This document shows, in pieces, positions 25,152 through 36,879 of a DNA stretch of 64,000 nucleotides; position 1 is the stretch's first letter, and every line of letters begins with the position of its first letter. The DNA is from Dugong dugon (taxonomy: Eukaryota; Chordata; Mammalia; Sirenia; Dugongidae): NCBI GenBank assembly GCA_030035585.1, contig CM057464.1, positions 79,220,919 to 79,284,918 of the forward strand. The letters are read 5' to 3'. The position numbers and the translations under genes were made by a program. The notes beneath the pieces are model-generated. The model was not told the DNA's origin, searched no databases, and worked only from the letters and a program-made list of their open reading frames with translations.

Positions 25152-28100
25152 TCACCATGATATTAACTTAGCAGTTTGGCCCGAGGTTCCAAGATATAAA
25201 AGATTTCACATACCAAAGTTAGCTGTGATTCAAGCTGCCAAGATGCACATTTTTAAAGGGAAGTGCTAATAACTGGTCGTGGAATTACTGGACCCCTTAC
25301 TCATGGATTATTCCTCAGCCATACCAAGGATTTTAAAAGTTGAGAGAGTGGAGATTGTAAGAAAATTTTATGACAGAATCATTTCTTTGGTCATCGTTAG
25401 TCCCTCCCTCACCTCCATACCATCATGGACCGGGAAGGTTGTGCACAGAGTTGCCACATCCTGACCTCAAGTCTAAAGAAAACGGGTTGTGCAGGACCGC
25501 TAGGAGAGCTTGTTATGTGTTCCGTAACATTGGGGGACACACAGGCCTAGCTCCTGGGGCTGCAGAAGGAACCACAAACCCTTCCAGAAGTGAGTCAAAT
25601 GTGTGTGAATTCCAAGGGTGAGTTGTGGCACGCTTAGTTAGGAACGTAAGCTTGGGAGCGTATAAAAATGGATCTCGTCAAGAGGATGGCCTGCTAGGTG
25701 AGGAGACCTCAGCAGTAAGAGGTAGTCAGTGTATGATGGGGGCAGGGGCAGAAGCTGCGAGGTATTGGAGAATATTCAGTTGGAGCAAAGACCCTGTCTG
25801 CATTTAGACAGTGATGTTGGGAGGGGCCTAGTAGAGGAGGATCTCTGATAGAAAAAAGCAGAACACTCAGTTAAACTTAAATATTAGATAAATAACAAAT
25901 TGTTTTTCAGTATGTCTTGTGCAATACTTAAATTTCAGGTAAGTAATACTTGAAACATACTTACACTAAAAATTGTTTGCTGTTTATCTGAAATTTGACT
26001 TTAATTGGCCATCATGTATTTTTGTTTTCTTTCTAAATCTGGCAATCCTACACTAAAGGGCACATGAGAGAAAAATTAGCTTTACACCCTGCCAAACCTA
26101 GAGAACACCAAACCACCTGACAATAGTGCTAGTCAAGGAAGCACATTCCAGGATGAGGGTTGGGGCACAAAGTCAGAAACCTCTAAGTTGTGGAAAGACA
26201 AACGCAGCAGAACACACCCGTTCCCAGACCTTCCATTCATGCAGAAGGCCTGGGCTGGGTCAGGGTAACAGTCTTGAAGAGTGAAGCATTGATGTTTTGT
26301 TGTTGTTTAGGTGCCACTGAGTTGGTTCCAACTCATGGCGACCCTATGCACAACAGAACAAAACACTGCCTGGTTCTACGCCATCCTCACTATTGTTGTT
26401 ATGCTTGAGCCCATTGTTGTAGCCACCACTGTGTCCATCCATCTCCTTGAGCATCTTCCTCTTTTTCGCTGACCCTCTGTCTTACCAAGTACGATGTCTT
26501 TCTCCAGGGACTGGCCCTTCCTGATAACATGTCCAAAGTATGTGAGATGAAGTCTCATCATTCTTGCTTCTAAGCAGCATTCTGGCTGTACTTCTTCCAA
26601 GACAGATTCGTTCGTGCTTTTGGCAATCCACGGTATATTTAATAGTCTTTGCCAACACTGTAATTCAAAGGCTACAATTCTCCTTTGGTCTTTCTTATTC
26701 ATTTCCCAGCTTTCCCATGCAAGCGAGGCGATTGAAAACACTATGGCTTGGGTCAGGCACACCTTAGTCCTCAAAGTGACATCCTTGCTTTGTAACACTT
26801 TAAAGAGGTCTTTTGCAGAAGATTTGCCCAGTGCAATGCATCGTTTGATTTTTTGACTGCTGCTTCCATGGGTGTTGATTGTGGATCCAAGTAAAATGGA
26901 ATCCTTGACAACTTCAATATTTTCTTTGTTTATCATGATGTTGCTTATTGGTCCATTTGTGAGGATTTTTGTTTTCTTTATGTTGAGGTGTAATCCATAC
27001 TGAAGGCTGTGGTCTTTGATCTTCATCAGTAAGTGCTTCAAGTCCTCTTCACTTTCATCAAGGAAGGTTGTCTCATCTGCATATCAAAGGTTGTTAATGA
27101 GTCTTCCTCCAATCCTGATGCCATGATCTTCTTCACATAGTCCAGCTTCTTGGATTATTTGCTTAGCATACAGATTGAATAAGAATTGTGACAGGATACA
27201 ACCCTAACTCACAACTTTCCTGAATTTAAACCATGTAGTATCTCCTTGTTCTGCTCAAATGACTTCCTTTTGGTCTAAGTACAGGTTCCTCATAAGCACA
27301 AGTAAGTGTTCTGAAATTCCCATTCTTCACAATGTTTTCCATAATTTGTTATGATCCACATATTCGAACGCCTTTGCATAGTCAATAAAACACAGGTAAA
27401 CATCTTTCTGGTATTCTCTGCTTTCAACCAGGATTCATCTGATATCAACAATGATATCCCTTATTCCACATCCTTTTCTGAATCCAGCTTGAATCTCTGG
27501 CAATTCCCTGTCTATGTACTGCTGCTACAACTTTTGAATGATTTTCAGCAAAATTTTACTTGTGTGTGATATTAATGATATTGTTCGATAATTTCCGCAT
27601 TCGATTGGATCACCTTTCTTTGGAATGGGCACAAATAAGGATCTCTTCCAGTCAGTTAGCAAGGTAGCTGTCTCCCAAATTTCTTGGCATAGATGAATGA
27701 GTACTTCCAGCACTGCATCTGTTTGTTGAAAGGTCTCAACTGGTATTCCTTCAATTTCTGGAGCCTTGTTTTTCGCCAATGCCTTCAGTTCAGCTTGGGC
27801 TTCTTCCTTCAGTACTATTGGTTCTTGATCATGTGCTACCTCCTGAAATGACTGAACGTCGACCAATTCTTTTTGGTACAGTGACTTTGCATATTCCTTC
27901 CTTCTCTTTTTGAAGCTTCCTGTGTCATTCAGTATTTTGCCCATAGAATCCTTCACTATTGCAACTTGAGGTTGAATTTTTTCTTCATTTCTTTCAGCCT
28001 GAGAAATGCCTATCATGTACTTCCCTTTTGGTTTTCTAACTCCAGGTCTTTGCCCTTTGAAATCTTCTGTTCAGCACTTTTACTTCATCATTTCTTCCTT

Positions 28101-28204
28101 TTGCTATAGCTACTCAATGTTCAAGAGCAAGTTTCAAAGTCTCTTCTGACATCCATTTTGGTCTTTTTTTTCTTTCCTGTTTTTTTAATGACTTATTGCT
28201 TTTT

Positions 28205-28348
28205 TAAAAAATTTTTTTTTTATTGTACTTTAGATGAAGGTTTACAGAACAAATAGTTTCTTATTAAATAGTCAGTACACATATTGTTTTATGGCATTGG
28301 TTAACAACCGCAAGACAGTCAACACTCTCCCTTCTCGACCTTGAGGAC
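28205..28348 (-). mobile_element. L1 3'UTR terminal fragment
   Basis: Antisense: 'tattgtactttagatgaagg', 'acacatattgttttatggca', 'gtcaacactctcccttctcg'. It repeats the same end that starts again at 28571, so it is a separate short insertion or a duplicated tail. It abuts the RTE break at 28204. Confidence 0.8.
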
Positions 28349-28570
28349 TTTTTTTTTTTGGTGAAAATGTACATAACCAAAGTTACACCATTTTGGAAGT
28401 TTCTGCATGTACAATTCAGTGACATCGATTACATTCTTCCAGTTGTGCTGCTATTCTCACTATCCTGTCCCAAATTATTCCATCACCATTATCTTCAATT
28501 CACTGTCCCCTAGGCTTCCCATCAAACCTTTTGAGTTGCTGTTGTCAATTGGATCTCACACAAATAATTC
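28349..28570 (-). mobile_element. Second L1-type 3'UTR fragment
   Basis: Starts with a T-run, then 'ggtgaaaatgtacataacca', 'tgtacaattcagtgacatcg', 'ccaaattattccatcaccat'. This is the antisense of a different, older-style L1 3'UTR than its neighbours. Confidence 0.6.
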
Positions 28571-29924
28571 TTTTTTTTTGTACCTTAGATGAAGGTTTGC
28601 AGAACAAATAGTTTCTCATTAAACAGTTAGTACGTATATTGCCCTATGACAATGGTTAACAACCCCATGACATGTCAACACTGTCCCTTCTCACCCTTGG
28701 GTTCCCTATCAACAGTTTTCCTGTCCCCTCCTGCCTTCTAGTCCTTGTCCCTGGACTGCTGTGCCTCATTAGTCCTGTTTTGTGTTATGAGGCTGTCCAA
28801 TCCCTGGCTGAATGGTGAACTTCGGGAGGGGCTTCATCACTAAGCTAAAAGGGTGCGCGGGGGCCATACTCTCAGGGTTTCTCCAGTCTGTCAGGCAAGT
28901 AAAGCGGGCCTTTTTTTTTGTGAGTTAGAATTCTGTTCTACATCCTTTTCCAGCTCTGTCCAGGACCCTGTATTGTGATCCCGGCCAGAGCAGACAGTGG
29001 TGGTAGCCAGGCACCATCTAGTTGTACTGGAGGTCCTGTGGAGGTCGTGGTAGCTGTGGTCCATTAGTCCTTTGGACTAATCTTTTCCTTGTATCTTGTT
29101 TTCTTCATTCTCCCTTGCTCTGAAGGGGTGAGACCAGTGGAGTATCTTAGGTGGCTGCTTCACAGGCCTTTAAGACCCCAGACGCTACTCACCAAGGTAG
29201 AATGTAGAACATTGACTTTATAAATTGTGTTATGCCAATTGAGCTAGATGTTCCCCAAGACCATGGTCCCCACAGCCCTCTGCCCAGCAATTCGGTCTCT
29301 CAGGAAGTTTGGAAGTGTCTATGGAGTTTCCATGACCCTTCCTTGTACAAGTTGTGCTGGCTTCCCTAGTAATGTGTACTGTCTTACCCTTCACCAAAGT
29401 TATCACTTATCTATTTAGTTTTCCCCAACTCCTCCCATCCCTTGTAACCAACAAAGATTGTTTCTTTTTGTGTGTAAACTTTTACATGAGTTATACAGTA
29501 GAGGTCTCATACAATATTTGTCCTTTTGTGATTGACTTATATCACTCAGCATAATGTCCTCCAGTTTTGTTCCTCTTACTCTCCTGTGCTGAGTACCTTT
29601 TGTTTCTGGATTTTTTTTCATTACTTTTGTTTTTGTAGGTTTCATTTTTACTGAGACTTTATGTTTTTCTTGTTTATTTTGAAGAGTAGGTTTGTTAAGT
29701 TTCTTTGTGGTTACCATGAAATTTACCCTTATCTTCCTAGATTTGAACCAGTCTATTACTACTTGGTATCTACACCTTTTATTCCCTCTTTTATTGTTCT
29801 GATGCTGTTATCATTTACAGATTAACCTCTCTGGTTCCCTTTTGTAATTCTTTTGGTTTTGCATAGTCCTTAAGAGCTCACTTCCTAGGTTGGTATCTGG
29901 TTAGTACAATCCTGTGTCCTCTCT

Positions 29925-30936
29925 TCAGCCTGTGGTCTGATATTGTTTGTTCTCACATCGAAGGACTTCCTTTAATAAGTCTCGTAAATTTGGTTTGGTT
30001 TTTACATAGTCCCTTAATGTCTGTTTATCTGGAAATGACCTAATTTCACTGTCATATTTGAATGAGAATTTTGCAGGATATATTATTCTTGGCTGGCAAT
30101 TTTTTTCTTTCAAGGTTTTATATATGTCATTCCATTGCCTTCTTGCCTGCATGGTTTCTGCTGAATAATCCCAGCTTAGTCTTATTGTTTCTCCTCTGTA
30201 TGTGACCTTTTGTTCTTTTTCAGCTGCTCTCAGGATTCTTTGTTTGTCTTCGGTTTTAGCGAGTGTGATTATGATACGCCTTGGTGATTTTCTTTTGGGG
30301 TGTACCCTATATGGGGTTCATTGATCTTCTTGGATGGTCAGCTTGTCATCTTTCATAATATTGGGGAAGTTTTCTGTCAGCAATTCTTCAATGATTCCCT
30401 GTGTCTTCTGTTTTCTCCCCCTGTTCTGGAACTCTGATCAGTCACAGATTTTTGCTTTTGATTGTATCTCACATGATTCTCAGGGTTTCTTCGTTTTTCT
30501 TTGTTCTTTTTTCTGAGTTTCCCTCAAATAGAGTTGTATCCAAGTGTTTGTCTTCAATTCTGCTGATCCTGTCTTCTATCATTTCAAATCTTCTCCTCAG
30601 GCCTTCTATGACACTGTCCATTTCTGAAACCTTGTTGTTTATCTTTTGGATTTCTAATTGTTGTTTTTGTATAATTTCTAGTTGTGGATTTATTTTGGCA
30701 TTTTGTTGCTGCATTATTTTCCTGAATTCTTCCAACTTTTTGTCTGTATTTTCCATGAATTTGTCTGCATTTTTCATGAATTTGTCTATTTTTTCCTTAT
30801 TTTTGTCTGCTTTTTGCTTCAACTCTTGGATAATTCTGAGTCTTAGAGATTTGAATTCCCTATTAGGTAGTTCTAGTGCCTTTTCTTCTACTGGAAAGTC
30901 ATCTGGTGTTTTATTTTGGACACCTACTGGAACCAT
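29925..30936 (-). pseudogene. L1 ORF1 of the half-L1 (broken)
   Basis: ORF1p is the RNA-binding chaperone of L1. The N-terminal coiled-coil part is an open 155-aa frame (30936-30469), rich in Lys/Glu with heptad-like stretches such as KNADKFMENTDKKLEEF and LEIIQKQQLEIQKINNKVSE. After a frame break the C-terminal domain is seen at 30152-29925: ARRQWNDIYKTLKEKNCQPR and PAKFSFKYDSEIRSFPDKQ, the conserved CTD signature. The RRM-like middle (30180-30460) is readable but interrupted. Not functional as it stands. Confidence 0.88.
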
Positions 30937-30989
30937 CCTGTCCTATTTTTGTAAATGTTTTGATATTGTCTGCTCTCTTCAGGGCATTC

Positions 30990-32531
30990 AGTAGTTATTT
31001 TTCTTGTTTATTGATTGTAGATTTTTTGTTTTGTCCCTTTTTTTGGCTATGTCTGAGAAGGCAGGCTGTGTGTTCTTTGTTGTTTGCTTGTCTGTGGACA
31101 TGACACTTTTCGCATCCTTCTCCAATTGGCAGGGTCAGTTCCTCTATGTGGTACAGCAGGGCAGGTCTAGCTGAAGAGGAGTTGCTGGGATGGGTGGGTC
31201 AGTGATCAGTGCAGGGCAGGTCCAGTAGACCATACTTGTGCTGCTTGGTGGTGTGATGTTAAGTGCACGGTGCAAATGGGCAGGATGGAGGGGGGAGATT
31301 GTGATGTGTGGAGCTAAGATGTGTATGGGAGAGAGGAGAGAGGAACAGGAGTCAAAACCCTAAAAACAAACAAAAAAGAGTGCTTAGGGAGCTTTCTGTT
31401 GGAGTAGAGAGATGAGAGACTCTGAAATGGAGAAAAACAAAAAGGGGAAGAAGAAAAAAATAAAATAAAAGAATCAATAAATGAAAATTAGAAAGAAAAA
31501 ATCTCCCAGGGATCCCACTGGTGTAGCTATGAGGTCTGGGGAAGTTGTTCCCAGGTGTTGAAGTACAGCCTGGCTAGGAGGCATAGAGGTATTCAGCACC
31601 AGGTATCCAGGGGACAAGAAGAGAAGGAAGGTATAGAGAGACAAGAAACTGAGTAATGAAGAAAGACAAAAGGGGAAAAAGAAGGAAAAGAAAACAAGAC
31701 AAATAAAAAAAAAAAAAAAAGAACAAGAAAAACCCCCAAATAAAACGGAGGGGAAAAAAAAAAAAAAACCCATGAGAAAAGAAATGCTCTCAGGGATCCC
31801 TGTGCGCATCTGTGCAAGCTGAGGGATTAGATCCCAAGCTGTATAGCACTGCCCAGCCAGAACGGGCTCCCAACTCAAGGAAAGAAAAAGAAAACAAACG
31901 AACAATTGAAAACAAACAAACAAACAAAAAGCCCCTGGATCCCACCAGCCCCTCAGGAAGAAGATAAGATGGCACACGGAGCCAGGTATTTGAGCAAAAG
32001 GAGGGGGACGTGGTGAGAGGTAAGGAAGAAATCAAAAGAAGTGGAAAAAAGCAACACCAGCAGCCAACAAATGGCACTCAGGGTGTTGGCCAGTGCGGGT
32101 GTGTGCAATCCAACAGCCGGTGCTTCCTGGCCAAAAGACTGTAGCCACGGGAAGCAGAGGAGGCCGAGTGGGGGTGAAGAAGGGTGGGGGGTGGGAAAGT
32201 GTATATTGCTGTTTACCAGTTGTTCTGTCTCCTGCTGGAAGCTCCGTGAAGCTGCTTTCTTGTACCCCCTATTTGCTGGTCTCTGATAGGAATCCAGGAT
32301 GGCAGATCCATGCTGCATTAGCTGATAGGGGGCCTCTCCATGTATGTCTCCTTGCTCTCTGTTCTCTGTCAGTTTCTCATTCCATTTGGTGCTTGGCTGA
32401 GTTCTTTATCTCTTCATTTGATGTTTAGGATTTCACGATTGCTATTTTCTCTGTTTGACTTAGTTTTTCAGATCTTTGCTGTGGAGGGACGGCATGGTGC
32501 TTCTGCCTAAAGTACCACGTTACCAGAAGTC
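30990..32531 (-). promoter_or_regulatory. L1 5'UTR with A-rich, loosely repeated units
   Basis: The 5'UTR/internal promoter region of the half-L1. In plus orientation similar blocks recur ('ccagggatcccactggtgta' at 31505, 'tcagggatccctgtgcgcat' at 31790, 'tggatcccaccagcccctca' at 31936), each followed or preceded by A/GA-rich runs, suggesting degenerate tandem monomers. Several long ORFs on both strands here are low-complexity artefacts. Confidence 0.55.
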
Positions 32532-33826
32532 TTGCTTTCTTCATGTATGATGTCCTTGATGTCATTACACAACTTGTCTGGTCTTCAGTCATTAGTGTTC
32601 AACATGTCAAACCTATTCTTGAGATGGTCTCTAAATTCAGGTGGGATTATACTCAAGATTGCACTTTGTCTTTTGTGGACGTGTTCTAATTCTCTTCAGT
32701 TTCAACTTGAACTTGCATATGAGCAATTGGTGGTCTGTTCCGCAGTCGGCCCCTGGCCTTGTTCTGACTGATGATATTGAGCTTTTCCATCATCTCTTAC
32801 CACAGATGTAGTTGACTTGATTCCTGTATATTCCATTTGGCGAGGTCCATGCGTATACTCACCGTTTATTTTGGTGAAAAAAAAGGTATTTGCAATGAAG
32901 AGGTAGTTAGTCTTGCAGAATTCTATCATTTGATCTCCGGCATCATTTCTATCACCACGGCCATATTTTCCAACTACCGATCCTTCTTCTTTGTTTCCAA
33001 CTTTCGCATTCCAATCACCAGTAATTATCAATGCATCTTGATTTCATGTTCAATCAATTTCAGACTGCAAAAGCTGGTAAAAATCTTTAATTTCTTCATC
33101 TTTGGTCTTAGCAGTTGTGCATAAATTGGAATAATCATCTTATTAACTGGTCTTCCTTGTAGATGTATGGATATTATACTATCACTGACAGTGTTGTACT
33201 TCAGGATAAATCCTGAAATGTTCTTTTTGATGATGAATGCAATGCCATTCCTCTTAAATTTTTTTGTTCCTGGCATAGTAGACCATACGATTGTCGAATT
33301 CAAAATGGCCAATACCAGTTCATTTCAGCTCACTAATGCCTAGGATATCGATGTTTATGCGTTCCATTTCATTTTTGATGATTTCCAATTTTCCTAGATT
33401 CATACTTCATACATTCCACCTTCTGATTATTAATGGATGTTTGCAGCTGTTTTTTCTCATTTTGGGTCGTGTCACATCAGCAAATGAAGGTCCCGAAAGC
33501 TTGACTCCATCCACTTCATTAAGGTTGACTCTACTTTGAGGAAGCAGCTCTTCCCCAGTCATATTTTCAGTCACCTTCCAACCTGGAGGCTCATCTTCCA
33601 GCACTGTATCAGACAATGTTCTGCTGCTACTCATAAGGTTTTCACTGGCTACTTGTTTTCAGAGGTAGACTGCCGAGTCCTTCTTCCTAGTCTGTCTTAG
33701 TCTGGAAGCTCAGCTGAAACCTGTCTGCTATGGGTGACCCTGCTGGTAACTGAATACTGGTGGGATAGCATCCAGCATCACAGCAACATGCAAGCCCCCA
33801 CAGTACGACAAACTGACAGATATGTG

Positions 33827-33940
33827 GGGGAGCTTTATAATAGGTCTTGATATTTAGACTGACAAGTTCTGCCACCTTGTTTTTCTGTTCAGGAGTGTCT
33901 TGGCTATTCTTGTCCTTTGTACTTTCATGATTTTTTCCTT
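33827..33940 (-). mobile_element. L1 ORF2 fragment
   Basis: Antisense ORF2 piece reading RIAKTLLNRKTRWQNL then SLNIKTYYKA on the minus strand, the conserved region before the ORF2 C-terminus. It abuts the 5' end of the RTE. Its continuation was not found on the other side. Confidence 0.65.
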
Positions 33941-34140
33941 TTAATGAGTCCCAAGTTCAAGATAGGCAAGTTTCCTTGCTTTTTCCTTGCGGTGATAGCT
34001 GCTTGGAGTCCAAGGCCTGAATGGCGTCTCCTATTAGATTCCCAACCTCAGGCAGTCCTGAGACTTTAAGCCTGGTCCATTGTACCCTGCAGAACTCTCA
34101 ACATTTGGAAACATGTTTCTATATTCGTTGACTTTATAAA

Positions 34141-35580
34141 AAATTAATATTTTATTGTGTTTTTGGTGAAAGTTTATACAACAAATTTGGTTCCTGTTTA
34201 ACAATTTCTACACAAATTGTTTAGTGACATTGGTTACGTTTTTCACAATGTGTCAACATTCTCGTTTTTTCCGTTCTGGTTGTTCCATTTCCAGTAATCT
34301 AGTTTCCCTGCCCCCTTACCTTCTTATCTTTGCTCTAGAGTGATTGTTGACCATTTGGTCTCGTATAGATGATTTTTTAAAGGAGAGCAGTACTCATGGT
34401 TAATATTCTTTTTTTTATTGTACTTCAGATGAAGGTTTACAGAGCAAACTAGTTTCTCATTAAACAATCAATACACATATTGTTTTGTGACATTAGTTGC
34501 CAACCCCATGACATGTCAACTCTCTCCCCTTCTCCACTTTGGGTTTCCCATTACCAGGTTTCCTATCCCTCCTGCCTTCTAGTCCTTGCCCCTCTGTGGG
34601 TGTGCCCATTTAGTCTCGTTTTATTTTATGGGCCTGTCTAATCTTTGGCTGAAGGGTGAACCTCAGGAGACATCATTACTGAGCTAAAAGGGTGTCCTTG
34701 GCCATACTCTTGGGATTTCTCCAGTCTCTGTCAGACCAGTAAGTCTGGTCTTTTTTTGTGTGTGTGAGTTATAATTTTGTTCTACATTTTACCCTGGCTC
34801 TGTCCAGGACTTTCTGTTGCGATCCCTGTCAGAGCAGTTGGTGGTGGTAGCCACTCCACTCAGTCTGGTGGAGGCTGTGGTACTTGTGGTCCATTAGTCC
34901 TTTGGACTAATCTTTCCCTTATGTTTTCTTCATTCTCCCTTGCTTCAGATGGGGTGAGACCAGTGGAGTATCTTAGATGGTTGCTCACAAGTTTTTAAGA
35001 CTCCAGATGCTACTCACCAAAGTAGAATGTGGAACATTTTCTTTATAAACTATGTTATGCCAATTGAGCTAGATGTTCCCCAAGATGATATTCTTTATTT
35101 TATGAGCCAGTCTGTTATTTAGCTAAAAGGTGATCTCAGGGGATAGTTTCGGTCCAAGGTTTAAAGAGTGTCTCAGGATGATAGTCTCAGGAAGTCCTCT
35201 AGTCTCATTTGGTCTAGTAAGTCTGAGCTTTTTAAGAATTTGAATTCTGTTCCACATTTTTCCACCATTCTATCAAAATCCATCTATTATGGCCTTGATT
35301 AGAATGGTGGGTCTGTAGTGGTAGCTGGGCACCATCTAGTTCTTCTGATCTTAAGGTAGATGAGGCTGTGTTTCATGTAGACTACTAGTCCTGTAGACTA
35401 GTTCCTTCTCTGAGTCTTTGGTTTCCTTCTTTCTCTTTTGTTCCGGATGAATAAAGAACAGTAGTTGTATCTTAGATGGCTGCTTGCCAGCTTCTAAGAC
35501 TCCAGACACTACTCACCAAACTAGGATGTAGAACATAAACTTTATGAACTATATTATGCCAATTGACAGAGTTGATCCAT
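34141..35580 (-). mobile_element. Old L1 3'UTR, split by a younger L1 3' end
   Basis: Outer antisense L1 3'UTR in two parts: 34141-34411 ('attttattgtgtttttggtg', 'gtgacattggttacgttttt') and 35088-35580 ('gatggctgcttgccagcttc', 'caccaaactaggatgtagaa'). The insertion at 34412-35087 separates two stretches that are collinear in a single L1 3'UTR. Confidence 0.85.
34412..35087 (-). mobile_element. Younger L1 3'UTR insertion
   Basis: Antisense, starting with a T-run and 'ttgtacttcagatgaaggtt', continuing to 'gctagatgttccccaa'. It is 5'-truncated within the 3'UTR. A perfect 9-bp duplication 'atattcttt' (34403-34411 and 35088-35096) flanks it, so it is a genuine later retroposition into the outer L1. 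Confidence 0.9.
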
Positions 35581-35780
35581 CATTGACTTCTACAACATCA
35601 TATTTAATAATTGAATGCTAAGCCACTGAATTGATGAAATATATAATTATAGTCACTTGTAAGATATTGTGTGCTTTTAATTTCATGCTTTCTATAAACA
35701 TAAATATGCTATAACTCTTGTAGCTAAATATTTGTGCATATCTATGAAAATTTCCTTAGGATAAATTCTTGAAGTAGAAT

Positions 35781-35956
35781 CTATGTTTGTTTGCCAACTG
35801 TGCCCTCCTCCTGAGAGATATTTTCCTAAGTGTGGTATGCTAAGTTATTTTTTACAGCAACATGTAAAATATGCTGTGAAGCACTTAAGAAAATATCTTT
35901 TGGAGGGAGGGAGCAGTTGGTAAGAAAACATGCATGCTATTTGCATAAAAATATAG
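35781..35956. mobile_element. Palindromic MITE-like remnant, second copy
   Basis: Reverse-complement relative of 5335-5554. It has 'tttgccaactgtgccctcct' pairing with 'ggagggagcagttgg', 'gagatattttcctaagtg' pairing with 'cacttaagaaaatatctttt', and a shared core 'acagcaacatgtaaaa'. One outer end is eroded; the other keeps 'ttgcataaaaatatag'. Confidence 0.65.
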
Positions 35957-36879
35957 TAATTTCAGGGAAATTACAGGTATTTTGATTATTGTCTGAGGAT
36001 CACAAATAACGTAAAATGTATAATGACCTTTTATACATAATAGAACCAAAAATTAATTCTATAGAAGAAAAAAACTATAGTAAAAAATTCTTATTAAATA
36101 AAATGCTCTAATTTTTTAATGATTATTACACCATCTAGTGGTTCATTTTTGTCTACTTGAAAAAAAGACAAAGCTAAGAACAAAATTGGTCTCACTGCCT
36201 GATAAGCCTGGCAATTGTAAAATATTTATTTTAATATTAAGAACAGCTTAAATCATATTGAGAATAAAATAATATAGAGGCTATAAACTTATTTGAAAAG
36301 TAAGAGCTTAAATAGAGTAGATCCTTATATGGTTCCTCTCAGACTTTTTAGGTCTGAAACAATTAGCTATATGTAGAAAAATTTAAAAAATTACCTTCAA
36401 ATACCATATACTACTTTCTTTCACAGTATATTTGCCTTTTTGTATTGTTGTAAAAGTATATATAACACAACAGTTCTCATTCTATCATAAGAAAGATTTT
36501 AATTAGAATGATTTTGTGCAAGGTCTCATTTTTGTTTTTGTTTCCTATTTCTTTCTTTCTTTCTTTTTAAAATTTTATTGTGTTTTAGTTGAAAGTTTAC
36601 ATTACAAATTAGTTTCTCATTAAAACATTTATACACAAATTGTTTTGTGACATTGGTTGCAATTCTCATAGTGTGTCAGCACTCTCCCCATTTCCTGTTA
36701 CATGCTGGGTTCCCCGTGTCCATTTGTACAGGTTTCCTGTCTCTTCATGCCTTCTTGTTTTTGCTTTGGGCAGGTGTTATCCATTTGGTCTGGTATGCTT
36801 GATTGAACTAAGAAGCACATTCCTCACATGTGTTATATGTTTGTTTTATAGGCCTGTCTAATCTTTGGCTTAAAGGTAA

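Larger units (their letters stand above)
28571..32531 (-). mobile_element. Half-L1 (HAL1-like) element: ORF1 without ORF2
   Basis: Antisense L1 derivative inserted in the RTE. From its 3' end (28571, T-run): 3'UTR to about 29400, the last ~45 codons of ORF2 (LEDIMLSDISQSQKDKYCM near 29525-29570), then directly the ORF1/ORF2 spacer (29566-29920), ORF1 (29925-30936) and a 5'UTR with A-rich repeats ending at about 32531. Compared with the L1 at 36555-49369, roughly 3.8 kb holding the endonuclease and RT parts of ORF2 is missing at a clean junction near 29565. The 5' end matches the other L1 ('gacggcatggtgcttctgcc'), so it was a full 5' copy. A short duplication 'ttgctttt/ttgctttc' (28196 and 32532) flanks the whole L1 block. 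Confidence 0.87.
26297..33826 (-). mobile_element. Near-complete RTE LINE, split by L1 insertions
   Basis: Antisense RTE, parts 26297-28204 (RT and 3' end) and 32532-33826 (5' region and APE endonuclease), about 3.2 kb without the insert, close to full length for the clade. The minus strand shows, from 5' to 3': the untranslated/N-terminal block (33640-33826), an endonuclease frame with ITGDWNAKVGNKEEGS at 32980-33031, then after the break NKAPEIEGIPVETFQQTDAV (27730-27780), an RT active site encoding YADE (27080-27091), LQYGLHLNIKKTKILTNGP, and a 221-aa C-terminal frame (27041-26376) ending in FGHVIRKGQSLEKDIVLGK. The tail at 26297 is TTTTGTTGTTGTTTAGGTGC in plus orientation. Stops and frameshifts inactivate it. 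It is the most complete RTE in the window. Confidence 0.94.

Noticed and set aside
26376..27041. 221-aa minus-strand ORF as a protein-coding gene
   Set aside because: C-terminal part of the RTE ORF, with an in-frame stop just upstream of the active-site box.
29530..29600. Half-L1 junction as a canonical splice junction
   Set aside because: The equivalent positions in the intact L1 do not show a clear GT donor and AG acceptor at the exact borders, so a splicing origin is not supported from this comparison alone.
31474..32428. Overlapping ORFs of 74-167 aa on both strands
   Set aside because: Low-complexity Phe/Leu/Ser-rich translations of A/T-rich L1 5'UTR, with no domain and no codon bias.
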